Shown here: in pieces, positions 31,793 to 42,305 of the stretch
Layout: each line of letters starts with the position of its first letter
How positions within the stretch are numbered: position 1 is the stretch's first letter
DNA from: Blattamonas nauphoetae
Lineage: Eukaryota > Preaxostyla > Oxymonadida
NCBI GenBank assembly: GCA_033064195.1
Contig: JARBJD010000005.1
Coordinates: forward strand, 682,001 to 746,000
Length of the DNA: 64,000 nucleotides
Direction of reading: 5' to 3'
Made by a program: the position numbers and the translations under genes
The notes under the pieces: generated by a model
What the model was told of the DNA's origin: nothing
The model's database searches: none
The model's input: the letters and a program-made list of their open reading frames with translations, nothing else

Positions 31793-34057
31793 TCACGTCA
31801 CTGGGGCGTCTCTCCCAACTTGCAGGTCGATCAGAGGGGCAAACGGTGTCTCCTTGTCTCGATTTCGGCGTTGACAATAAGAGACACAGTCCACACTGAA
31901 GATTACGACAGCAACAGCAACGATGATGATCCAACCATACTTCCCCACGACGACCTGAGATCGACCTCCTTCCGAGAAAGCAGCGGCGTAACAACTCATT
32001 CACGCCAACCAACCAGAACGATCGACACACCCAGCAGCGACACAGTTGATGTGTCGAATGTCGAAGTGGCTGGGAACACGGATGGGCGGAGAGATGGTTG
32101 TCTGTGTCCTGTTTGGAACAGGTTGAGCTTTGTTGGCTCATCCCAACATCGCATTTCCCGAATTGGTGCTTGACCATGTCGACGAGCTCTTTCACGTCTG
32201 CCTCGTCAATCGCGGGTGTTCTTGTTGAGCCTCTTCACAACCGACGGTGTCATCCGAGAAAACTCACATCTCGTCTTCCTTCCCTTCTCGTTGGAATGAC
32301 GATTGTGTGTGGATGTCACATCTGCCGTCTCTCCCACAAAAGCTTCGATTGGAGATTGTTCCTCAAACACCTTCGCAAGACCCGCCACACTCGAGACAGC
32401 ACAGACCGACCCTCCGCTGTCCTCCCCAACGTCGATGTCGGTCGGTTCTGCGTCGACTGCGCAACCGCCAAAGCACGCCACTCGCCCGATCGACGTCCGC
32501 GTGATGTTTGGATGGACATTCCAGCAGACCCACAACGACCGTCGGCGAGGACGATGCTGTCTGCGGCGAAGAGAGGCGTCTTTCGTTTGAGCTGAGTGCT
32601 GCTTCATTATTTCCGAACTGCTGACCCAACCACATCATCCCCTCCAAACAGACGCCGCTTCGAGCATGTTCGTTCGTGTTCTGTTCCGTTCATGTGTGAT
32701 CGTCTTCTGCACGATCAGCCGTGATGTCAGTTGGTCCGAAGGAGATTGGGTCGACTGGCGGACTTGAAAGGGCAGCCATTGCTTGTTCGTCCAAATCGTG
32801 CCATCGCGTGACGGGACGATCAAGCTGGACAGTGTGGGATTCGGTGTGGCCAGAGGAGCTCCATCAATTGGATCATCAGCGAGATGCTTCCTCCCGTGTT
32901 CCCTCGCAGATCAAGAACGAGTTTCTTGCTCTTTTTGACCACAAATCCTTTGAGAGACTGGACGAATGCGATTGCTGTTCCATGAGCTTGTTCGCTGAAC
33001 GAGCCGATGTGCACAGAGCCGATCTTCTCGGCGGGGATGACAGCAGACGTGAAGCTGAATTCAGACGTGATGATGGGAGTGGAAGAGTCGGAGTTGGATT
33101 GTGGGGTGGGATCGAGTGGTTCGTCGATGAAACAAGTTTCCTGGAAGGTGGCAGGATCTTCCGGACGATCTCTTCGTTCTTCCACAGAATGTCCTCAAAT
33201 GGCAGATTCGGTGCTGAATTTGTGGACTCAACGGACATCTTCCTTTTCGGGCAGAACACCTCTAAATCTGCGATGGGCTCATCAGTGGCTATACAAGCTC
33301 CAAAAGGCACAGGAACTGTTTTCTGCTCCCCATTTGCCAGAGTAACAATCACTATGAAATCTGCTGTCTGTGGTTCCAGAGCTTTTCGGATGGCAAAGTC
33401 ATCGAGAATGGTTCTGTTGAATCGATTCGTTTCCTTTTTTGGGGAGGCGATATTCTCCTCAGCCCAGTCTGAGAGTACATCGAATGGGGTTTTTGTTGGG
33501 TTAGACTCACTATTCAGTGACATATTGCGGACTTTTGCGCTGATCTGATAAAATCCGAGTTTGCTTTTCGATCCTTCTGAAAGATTGGTGTTTCCACGAA
33601 ACTCTCGTAGAAACAGGGTGGGAGGGTCCGTTGCATCCATCGAGAGGTCGTACGGGAAGTATTGCACGGCAATGTTGTGAAATGGCGTCAAGAACTGTAG
33701 ATGAGTATCATTGGCGGAATCAACGATCTGATGCACAGCAGTATAGAATTGAAACATCGAGTTCATCTCTTCTTGGTCTAGAACTTCAATACGGACGACG
33801 AGATCGATCTTCGCAACACCAGCATCATCAGGTGGATTCCGGAGGGAGTTAACAAAGGAGTACTCATTGAAAATCTACGAGAGAGACTCGATGGTGCGGT
33901 TGGCTTGAGTTTCGTCTTACAGAGAAAGTAGACAGACGAAAAAAGAGTCTGTGACTGTGTCGTAGCATTCTTCGATCAGACTAAGAGGCTGAATGCGTGA
34001 GGATGGGTTGCAGGCACCATAAAGAAGAACTACTACAAAAAAACTGATTTCGAGCAT
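31793..34057 (-). pseudogene. S41-type (tail-specific protease-like) peptidase, frame broken
   Basis: An ATG at 34057 starts a signal peptide (MLEISFFVVVLLYGAC). Homologous stretches follow in order but in changing frames: FYTAVHQIVDSANDTHLQF and neighbouring residues near 33700, IGSVHIGSF near 33000, LVLDLRGNTGGSISL near 32900 (a typical S41 strand), SIVLADGRCGSAGM near 32530, where the Ser would be the nucleophile, and finally a TM helix (WIIIVAVAVVIFSVD) with a short tail ending at 31793. Two in-frame stops lie early (TAA and TAG between about 33865 and 33920), and the frame changes near 33170, 32850, 32560 and 32200. Some of these could be tiny introns; a 26-nt GT-AG candidate exists near 33150. 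The number argues for a decayed gene. An intact member would be a membrane-anchored secreted protease. Confidence 0.7.
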
Positions 34058-34121
34058 CTCTTCAGAGATAACTGTCGAGAAAGGAGATTCCACCCATCAT
34101 TGTCACATCCATTCCGCAACA
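34058..34121. promoter_or_regulatory. 64-bp divergent intergenic region
   Basis: The two ATGs, at 34057 (minus) and 34122 (plus), are only 64 bp apart. Any promoters for both genes must be within or overlap these bases. No motif was recognised. Confidence 0.4.
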
Positions 34122-35204
34122 ATGTTAATGAGCGATCCACTGTCGACAACAGCTCCCTCATCCAAACACATTCAATCTGGTATGTCTTCCATACGTTTCT
34201 TATTCTGCACCTTGCCTTCAGCCTTCCTGGAATGGAATGAAGAGCAAATCGAATCGACACCCGACGTATTGTCTGTTTTTCACGCTTTGGTGCAAATGAT
34301 CAATGACAGCCATTTTATTGTTGGTGCTTTGGAGGAGAAAATTGTGCCATTTCTTGAACAAATCAGGCCTTCGTACGGGGAAGAAGTTGACCGATTCCTC
34401 CTTGGTATTGCACCGTCAGATGATGAATCATTGCAAACCTTCGTGAATTCGATCATTGTCCTCGTTTCCTCTCCAAAACAGGCCATCGTCACTGCAACGA
34501 TGAGGATGCTGGACTATCTTCAACACAACGCTTCACCCCCAATCCACCTGAAGCTGGTCCATGCTGCTCTCATCCCTCGTCTTCTCTCCTCTCTGAACCC
34601 CCCCTCTCTCTCTTTTGTGGATGGAGCTGAATTGCACACCCTGCTCATCTCCCTCGTCGTCCATTCGCTCTGGCTCTCCACTCCAAACGAATTGCAAAAG
34701 TTGGAAATCGAAGATTCAGCTGAGCAGCAGACTGTCCACGAGACAGTTTTGGACCACGTCCTCGTGCCGTCGAAGGGATACATCCAACATTTGTGCGAGA
34801 ACCGCCTCGTCGTCATCGCCGACAGCAGCCTTTCGGATGTGTTCATGTCTCTTCTTGTTCACCTCCTCCACATCTCGCTCTCCCATCCACCCACTTCGCG
34901 TGTTGTCCTCGCCCTGCCCGTCATCCTCGCCGTCCCAAGCTCGTTCACATCCAACGACACCACCTTCTCCAACTGGCGTCTTCTCGGCGGACTCGCCAAT
35001 GCTCAGCGGAGATGGGTCAGTCGAGTCAGCCTCCTTCGCCAGTCAGAAGCAACACCTGTCCGCGTGCTGAGAATGGAGGGATGGGAAGACGTGGTCGAGC
35101 AGCAATTGCAGCACACCATCGACGGGGACTGGGTGAGGGTGGTTGGAATGAGTGCACGCAGGATGAGCGTGGTGGATGGAGCGAACATCCTCCAAGTCGG
35201 ATAG
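34122..35204 (+). CDS. Helical-repeat protein of a lineage-specific family
   Basis: ATG at 34122, TAG at 35204. An in-frame 42-nt intron at 34180-34221 (GTATGT...CTTCAG, phase 1) joins HIQS to AFLEWNEEQ, leaving about 346 aa. The protein is almost all helix: FVNSIIVLVSSPKQAIVTAT, IHLKLVHAALIPRLLSSLNP, then HETVLDHVLVPSKGYIQHLC and a final segment VRVLRMEGWEDVVEQQLQ. I recognise this pattern as a highly expanded protein family of this lineage, without an assigned function. No catalytic motif, TM helix or signal peptide. Its neighbour at 35435 has a coiled coil and a SPRY-like domain. Confidence 0.8.
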   Translation: MLMSDPLSTTAPSSKHIQSGMSSIRFLFCTLPSAFLEWNEEQIESTPDVLSVFHALVQMINDSHFIVGALEEKIVPFLEQIRPSYGEEVDRFLLGIAPSDDESLQTFVNSIIVLVSSPKQAIVTATMRMLDYLQHNASPPIHLKLVHAALIPRLLSSLNPPSLSFVDGAELHTLLISLVVHSLWLSTPNELQKLEIEDSAEQQTVHETVLDHVLVPSKGYIQHLCENRLVVIADSSLSDVFMSLLVHLLHISLSHPPTSRVVLALPVILAVPSSFTSNDTTFSNWRLLGGLANAQRRWVSRVSLLRQSEATPVRVLRMEGWEDVVEQQLQHTIDGDWVRVVGMSARRMSVVDGANILQVG

Positions 35205-35434
35205 AAGCAGATGAGCAGAAAGGGATGAGAACCATCTCACACAGTTCCCATCGTTCACACTTTGTTCGACACACTCACATTTCAGTCTGTACTGCTTCTT
35301 GTGTGTCTTCACTGTTCATATTCTTTCAAATCCTCCATTCACCGTCTTTCAACTGGAAAACTGATTGTGGGATGTGTCGGTTAAAGTCAAATCTGCTCAA
35401 ATAAATTCTTGTGAGTTGATCCAAACTCCGAAAC

Positions 35435-36807
35435 ATGTTTGGAGACATTAATCAAGTATTCCATGTTTTGTTTGGTCATCCTCCCCTGATTTCCTTTCAT
35501 TTTCTTCCTTCTTGATCTCTATTCGCTCCAGCACGACTCGTTATTCGATTCGCCAACTTCGACTGTCTGTTTCTTCGTCTCAAGAATTGATCTGATCTCT
35601 TATTGATTCACCATAGAAACCACTTTCGATTGAATCGGTGTTGGATGAATTTTCAAGTTCAGGATCAAATGTGTCAGCGATTGTGAACACGCCGAACTGG
35701 AATCACATTCCACTTCTGATTCGAGATTGGGATGGAAAAGACGAAACACCGATGCTGAGACTATTGGATGAACTGTCACGAATTCTGACATTGGTTTCGG
35801 ATTCGGATATTCCTCTGGCGAACAAGAGACTCCTCCATTTGTCTCTCTCCAACCTCTCCAAATCCCCCACTCTTCCCAAAAAGATCCGCACCCGCGTGGA
35901 CAAATGTGTTCCCACATTGAATTCTATCGCAGACGGGCCATTTATGATGATGGAGACGGAAGAATTCAGAACGATGCAACATGCACTCACAGATCGAGTT
36001 GCACAGGCAGAAGAGAAGACAAGACAAGCAGAAGAAGCGAAGCGGTTGGCAGAGGAGAAGGAAAAGATGATCGAAGAACAGAATGGACATTCAGAGAGAG
36101 AGAAAGAAAAGCTGTCGGATGAAGTGAAGAGGACAGCGAAAGAACTTGGAGAGGCTCGAGAAGAGAAGACGAAGAGTGAGCGAGAGATCACAACTCTGAA
36201 ATCGAAGAACGACGAATTGGAACTACAACTGGCCGATCTTCCGATTTGGGTTGGAACTGACTCTCTCCAAACACTCGACCGAACTTCTCACAGACTCACT
36301 CCAACAACTCTCACACAAATTGTCAAACTTGAAGGAATTACAGATTGGAGAACAGCTTTCACTTTTCCGATCGACGAGGGAGAGTGGGAACTGAAAATCA
36401 GAAGATCCGAACAGACTGGACTCAGCGTGAGTGTGTTCTTTTCTCTTCTTATCTTTTCAGCACTTGGTTACATCAGACATCCACTTCCTGAAGATGCCAG
36501 ACAAAACGGGTGTGGATGCTATCTCAGTGGGATTGGTGGTGATTTCGTTCTTTGGGATGGAAGACTGTGGCATGCTGCAAAAGAATTCAAGCCAGCCGGA
36601 ACAAACAAGAAATGTGATCGAATTGGACAGACAGCAGCGATTCGAGTGAACATGACAACGAGAGAAGCCCGACTGTTTGTGGACGATGAGGAACAGCCTG
36701 GGATCTTCACCGACATCCCTTCTCCTCTCTGCCTCGCAATCTCGACATCCAAGTCGATGACTGATTCCCCTGTCGAAGTTCTGTGGCTCAAACGACGACG
36801 ATCCTGA
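35435..36807 (+). CDS. ARM-like, coiled-coil, SPRY-like protein
   Basis: Exon 1, 35435-35455, encodes MFGDINQ. A 161-nt intron at 35456-35616 (GTATTC...CCATAG, phase 0) leads to KPLSIESVLDEF. A second, 30-nt intron lies at 36431-36460 (GTGTGT...TTTCAG, phase 1) and joins LSV to TLGYIRHPLPEDA, completing the domain. Residues about 1-110 are helical. A coiled coil spans about 115-200 (RQAEEAKRLAEEKEKMIEEQ and onward). The C-terminal 190 residues form a SPRY-like beta domain (ITDWRTAFTFPIDEGEWELK, DFVLWDGRLWHA, IGQTAAIRVN, REARLFVDDEEQPGIFTDIP). It shares the C-terminal module with 6244-8102. Role unknown; SPRY folds usually bind peptides. Confidence 0.8.
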
Positions 36808-37952
36808 CGATTCTTACAAGATACAGATATCCCTCAAACGAACCTGAGAGAGTTTTTTTCTGGAATCGCCTCATTATTTCAATATTTTCCGGATTTCTGA
36901 TCATTGAGGAAATTATCAATTCAATATCAGCGATGTCTATTTCTATTATCAAGATCGACTCAGGTCGAAACGTGTTGTGGGTTCAAAAAATCCTCAAATG
37001 CACTAGATCAACCTAACTCAATCAAAATGAAGTGTGTGAAAATAACATTTTTCCAAACTGTACTTTTGTTGAATCCCTCTCCGCCTTGAAGATCACTATA
37101 GGTTCTCAATCTTATGTATGTGAAAAATTCAGCTTTTCGCTTTTTTTGTGAAATGATGATTCTTTTTCAGATTAGTCTTCTTGATGCTTCGGCAGGTGAC
37201 GAAACACGAAACTTTCGCTCCTTTCTGACACATATTATCTTCTTTATCTTCTCAATCAAATATCTATTATGATTTCATTCTCTTCGTTCCATCGCTTCTT
37301 TTCTCAGAATATGTATGTCTCAGAGGAGGACACTGGAGTCTACGTGATGATTTATCGACATTTTTGATTATTTATGATTATTAGTCGTTAAATCCGTGTT
37401 TCAACTGATTCTCAAAATATAGCACTTTTTTCTTCTCCCATCTCTATTCATCGCTCATGTATTGTTTCTCTCTTGTTCAGCTTTTCCATTTTTTTGAGTT
37501 ATCTCCCTCATCATTACGAACGCATCATTTTTTGCATGATAGGTTTTTGAAAGAAGAATATGAAATAATGTTTAAACTGCACTCGACTATGAGAGGATAT
37601 CATCGAAAAGATACCATTTTGGGTCTGTTCAACTCACTGTTCACATCACCACATTCATATCAGAAGCGTTATCCTATTCATGATGAGATGTTTTCGGTTG
37701 ACTCTGGAACCATGAAATGGTTCTTTATCCGGTCCAGGCTGCTTTAGGAACATCATACAGACATATCTTAGAAGAAATATCTGTATGAATCACCTCCACA
37801 TGCGGTCAATAAAGTTGTTGGTTTTCTATGATCAGCCCATACATGTTTCTGTTTCGATTTGTCAGTCAACCGGGACACAAGTGTCGAAATGATCCCATCT
37901 GAGACCATGACTACTCCGTCACAACCCCCATCACACTTCATCTGTCCTCGCA
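36808..37952. other. Intergenic, AT-rich
   Basis: Over 1.1 kb with only weak frames; a 96-codon frame at 37457-37747 is AT-biased and unlike its neighbours. Possible 5' exons of the next gene may lie near 37890-37950. No RNA gene or TIR recognised. Confidence 0.35.
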
Positions 37953-40122
37953 GTGTGTTATTCCGCCTTCATTCACATTCTTCAAACAGTGACATTGCAT
38001 TTCAAATCTCGAAATTGTGATCTCTCTATCGATGCTATCACTGCATTCTTCCAAAATCTCGATGATCACTGCCTAATCCAGGTTCATGACGACGGGTCTC
38101 GAAACGGCAATCAGTTAAAGAGCTTCAACATTCGATTTGCGTTAGTTTCGGTTTATGAAGGCATGCTGAGGAGCGGATCGGTGGTTTCTTCCTTCTTTTA
38201 CTTTTAATACCATCCAGAATATCGACCGATATCTGTTTTCTGTTGATAAAGCGCGAGAGACGACTTCGCTGATCTTGATCCCGAGAATCCAGTTCAGAAG
38301 TGCGGAAGAAGTGAACAACTATGAACGCGATCTCAACCACATTGTGAGAAATTTCTTTTCGCAGGAGAGTCGACCGACAAACTGGCCATCGTCGGCTGAA
38401 TGGCCTCCACTCTACCAGATTGTCCCAATGATGAACTCGCATCGACTGCTTCTGAACGACCGACGGCCTCTGCAGACGATTCTGTACAACCTTCGACAGG
38501 TGCAGGACGATCCCATATTCGATGTTCGACTGCCGACAGACAAAGACAACGACAGGACGACGTTGTTTGTGTTTCTCCATCACGGGATCACACAGAGGAG
38601 ATTCAATCAAGAAGAGAAGATGAGGATTTTGGGAGAGATCGAATCGAATCTGAACATGCATCTGAACGCAGTAGCTCTGACACTCTGTCCCCATCTGGGC
38701 GTTGATCGACCCACGCTCGTGATTGTTTTGGATAGCCCTGCCCAGTTCTTCCTGCATGCTCGCTTCGAAGGGATCGAACTGCACTTTCGCGAGCAGTTTG
38801 CTGCAAAGATGGAAGAGTCGTGTCGGAACAGCCCGATCAACATCCGAATTCGCAACGAGAACATCCAGCTCAAAGTTAAGATGAATCACAGAAGAGGAGA
38901 GGAGAGGACTCAACCAAATCGTCAAAACAGACCTGATCATCCAAACCCACAGCATACCCCGATTCAGCGTGCCCACCGCTCTCCTCCTGCTTCGCTCACC
39001 ACACTTCTCAATCCAGTCCCCCTTCGCATAAATCTCCCTCAAACAAACGAAATTGGCCTGAGGCTCAACCCAACAGCTCAGGTTTTTGTTCCCAGGTCCG
39101 CTAACGGCCAGATACGGACGATGCCTGAAGTGGAAGCCCTCAAAACATACGCTCCATCCACACTCGACCAGATTCCGAACATAACCTCTCAAACACAACT
39201 CCCACCCACTCAGCAACTCCACAACGACAACGAAGCTTTTGTTCGTCACACTTTGAGCGAAGAGGGCCTGATCGGACATCAGAGCCAAATCCCCACCCTC
39301 TCCCGTGACGAGCAACCCACCCCTCGCGAGGAAAGCACTATGGACGACCACAGCGGCCTTTCTGACTCGCTAACATTCTCCCTCAGCTCCTCCTTCTCCA
39401 CAACTCACTCCTCACCTGCCGCCACGAGCAACCATCGCAAACAACGGTCAGAGATCGACTCCTCTGATTCTGAATCAGTTCTCATCGCTGGCGGAGATTC
39501 TGAATCAGTTCTCATCGCTGGCGGAGATTCTGAATCAGTTCTCATCGCTGGCGGAGATTCTCCCCTCGTGCCCGATCCGAACCAGCACGAACAACCGTCC
39601 GGCATCGACTCGCCTTATTCTGGGCCGTATCCCCCCAACGACGGAGATCTTCCGTTCGGGTTTGACCCGAAAGAGCGCTATCAAACCGGAGAGACTGGCG
39701 AGGAATCAGGTGACGATGAAGACAACAGCGAGTTTTCATATTCCCGCTTACCTCCGCTTCATCAGTCTGGGAGCATTTCGGACTTCTCCAACATCTCGAG
39801 TGGCCCGCTGTCAAGCAGGGGTGTCTCTCCAAGCCGATCGCCTGCGAATGTCTCCACTCGCCTTTCGTCTGCGTGGGATGGGCAATCTTTTGTGTCGCTG
39901 AGCCCGTCGCACGATCAGAATCCCTTTTTCCCTCCTCCCCTTCATCAATCTGGAAGCATTTCCGACTTCTCCAACATCTCGAGAGGTCCGCTGTCCAGCA
40001 GGGGTGTCTCGCCAAGCCGATCGCCTGAGAATGTCTCCACTCGCCATTCGCCTGCGTGGGATGCGTTCTATGATTGGCCACTTCCAGAAGACAAGGAGGG
40101 TGCCAGTATCGATATCACGTGA
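37953..40122 (+). CDS. Unknown protein with Ser-rich repeated C-terminal half
   Basis: The main exon begins at 38218 after ATCCAG and ends with TGA at 40122. A 73-nt intron at 38145-38217 (GTTTCG...ATCCAG, phase 0) joins an upstream exon (FKSRNCDLSIDAITAFFQNL; LKSFNIRFAL) to NIDRYLFSVDKARETT. The upstream exon is open to about 37911 but I see no ATG, so the gene is probably longer at the 5' end. The first 200 residues are globular (VDRPTLVIVLDSPAQFFLHA; PINIRIRNENIQLKVKMN). The rest is low complexity, P, S and D rich, with a 10-residue repeat and a 41-residue repeat. I do not recognise the family. Disordered tails like this often act in protein or RNA assemblies, but that is only a suggestion. 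Confidence 0.65.
39466..39561 (+). repeat. 30-bp coding repeat, three copies
   Basis: The unit encodes DSESVLIAGG. Copies start at 39466, 39496 and 39526 and appear identical, followed by a partial fourth. Confidence 0.95.
39754..40063 (+). repeat. Direct repeat of about 123 bp, two copies 183 bp apart
   Basis: Residues LHQSGSISDFSNIS, GPLSSRGVSPSRSP and NVSTR occur at about 39757-39880 and again at about 39940-40063, with few changes. Both are in the same frame of the gene. Confidence 0.9.
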
Positions 40123-40463
40123 ACTGAAGCAGTCCAACAATCAATTCAATGATGAATTCGTCATCAGAAAGGATTTTAGACCCATTTGGGATCCTACGAG
40201 AAACAAAACCCTTCTTCTCGATGATCACTTTCATTATTGATTGTATAAGCGTCATCTCATGATAATACAATTATTTTGAACTTTTCTCATCAATTAGCCT
40301 CACCCACACTCCCTTGAGGACCTTTTGGTTCGATCAAGCCCATTTTATGAATATCGGCCCTTTATTAAAGATCTTGAACTGAAATGAAACAAGCGAGATC
40401 GACCCAGGATAGACATTCACGATGAGCTTCTGCTCAAAAAACAAGATCATCTTGTTAAGACGA
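40123..40463. other. Convergent intergenic spacer
   Basis: AT-rich, between the stop at 40122 and the minus-strand stop at 40464. Nothing recognised. Confidence 0.4.
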
Positions 40464-42100
40464 TTAAAACTTGGGATTGGGGTTTGTTTGACGGTATTGC
40501 AGTGTGGCGAGATTCAGTGATTGTTGGGCGGGCCTGTTTGCACTCAATCGGAGACGCGTTTCGGCGAACGTGTAGGCACCCGGGTCAGGCGGGGCGTGTT
40601 GTGGGAGAACTGCCACAAGTCCGTCGTCTTCGTCCGAGCGGAGCCGATCGCTGAAAAAGATGGGGAAACACGAGAGAACAATGATGGCCAGAAGAGAACA
40701 AAGAAGAATGAAGTTGGGGAAAAGCTGAAAGAAAGGGTCCATCAACATACTCCCAATACTTCCGAAACTCTGCTTTTCTGCGTCCGCCTGGTCTGGCGAA
40801 CTCGATGTGCAAGCGGATGCCTGCAACGGGGCGGTCAAATTCGTTGGCGAGTGCATTTCGCGCATCCTTTCGGTGGACAAATTCCACAAAGAGATGAGAC
40901 TGGGGAGGGGCCATTCTGCGGATTTCCTTGATCTCTCCCCACAAACTAAAAATATCATTAACTTGCTCCATGGTGACTGTTGGAGGGAGATTTTTGATGA
41001 CGAGGATTCCGTAGTTGGGCTGGGAGAGGAAATGGTACACAGGAGAGGCTGAGATGGATTGTTCGGTAAGATTTGATTTAAGGGCGGCAATTGCATCAGG
41101 TGATGCCGGAACTATGAGGAAAAAAGAGTAAATGATGAATTGGGGGTCGAGGATGATGAGAATTCATTGTAGAGGACAAAACAAGACGATGAAAAAAGGT
41201 CTGAGATGAGGCAAACGAGGTGCTAATCGTGTTCTCACTCCGTAAGGCGTCGACGTAACTGTCGGTGCCGGAGTTACGAGCGCGTGGGTCGGTTCTGAGG
41301 GTTCAGTTCCGCCGTGAAAAGCGGTGAATTGTGGGACGGGGCCGATGCCCGCTACAGACGCTGAACCCAAAAACCGGTGGGCAAGAGGGTATTGTGGCTT
41401 GTATACAATCGAAAGGGTGAAGACAGTTCCTGGTTGGATCGTTTCTGGCGAGGATTAGAGGAGACATGCAGAAACTAAAAAATGGCAAACCACCAATATT
41501 CGAAAAATAAACATCAGGGTTCACATTTCTGATATCAATACTGAGGGCAATGGGAGCCTCGGTGGTGTTATGCACCTTAAATTCTCGAGATTCGCTGGAA
41601 AAGATTTCGAGAAAATAAATTGGGAGACCTGGCGCCAATTGGACAAACACCAAAATCAACATTCTGAGGCATAAATGGCAGTGTTTGTGGAACGACGGCT
41701 TGCAAATGAATCGGGAACTCCTAAAAATAGAGTGGATGTGTAGATGAACGATTGCGAAAAAGATTAATTCAATACCTGACCAAGCACACAAAGAAAAGCA
41801 GTTTCACTGCGAGGCGTGTAAGAAGGTGGAGTGAACGAAATGCAGCAGTCAATTTGTGACTGTGGAGGTAGTGGAGTCTGGAAATTGTGAACCAAGAAGT
41901 GATGATACCGTATGATCAACATAGAGTGTAAAAGGCGAGTTGGCGGGAAGCTTGAAGTCTAAATAGACTGCTTGTGATGAAAGGTTTGATATGGTGAAGA
42001 TCTTTGGGATGGGAAAGTGTAGCTTTTCCACAGGGTATACAAGAATGTTCGGCTCGATAACAATCAAATTGCTCATATTCTGCGTTTGGATTTGGGCCAT
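40464..42100 (-). CDS. Two ASH/MSP-like folds joined to an RRM, seven exons
   Basis: Exons on the minus strand: 42100-41909, 41877-41776, 41720-41629, 41594-41494, 41444-41217, 41111-40751, 40650-40464. All six introns are GT-AG, of 31, 55, 34, 49, 105 and 100 nt, and together give exactly 421 codons (420 aa and a stop). Residues about 10-125 look like an ASH or MSP-type beta sandwich (LIVIEPNILVYPVEKLHFPI, IFTISNLSSQAVYLDFKLP). A second one follows at about 125-205 (NVDFGVCPIGA; ESREFKVHNTTEAPIAL; ETIQPGTVFTLSIVYKP). After a Pro/Thr linker, residues about 270-345 are an RRM, with RNP2 ILVIKNLP and RNP1 HLFVEFVH. ASH folds are typical of ciliary and centrosomal proteins, and RRMs bind RNA. 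The combination suggests an RNA-binding protein tethered to cytoskeleton or membrane; this is inference. Confidence 0.82.
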
Positions 42101-42305
42101 GTGTTGGGCTCGAACTTAAGATCGACGCTCTGGGAACGAGTAACGGAAAATGATCCAGACCCATGCTTTTAAATTTGAGGCAAACGACGATGTTTCATTG
42201 TCTCAAATTCAGTCGAGAATGTCTTGAAAAAAGTGTGAAGACAAAAGAAGAACGGTATCTTTGGTAATCCAAACAAAGAATAACGATGTGAAAGTCAACT
42301 TTTCT

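Noticed and set aside
31793-34057. Reading TAA/TAG as glutamine, as in some oxymonads, to rescue the S41 gene
   Set aside because: The two 3,100-aa genes contain no in-frame TAA or TAG, and other genes end with these codons where homology ends. The standard code fits.
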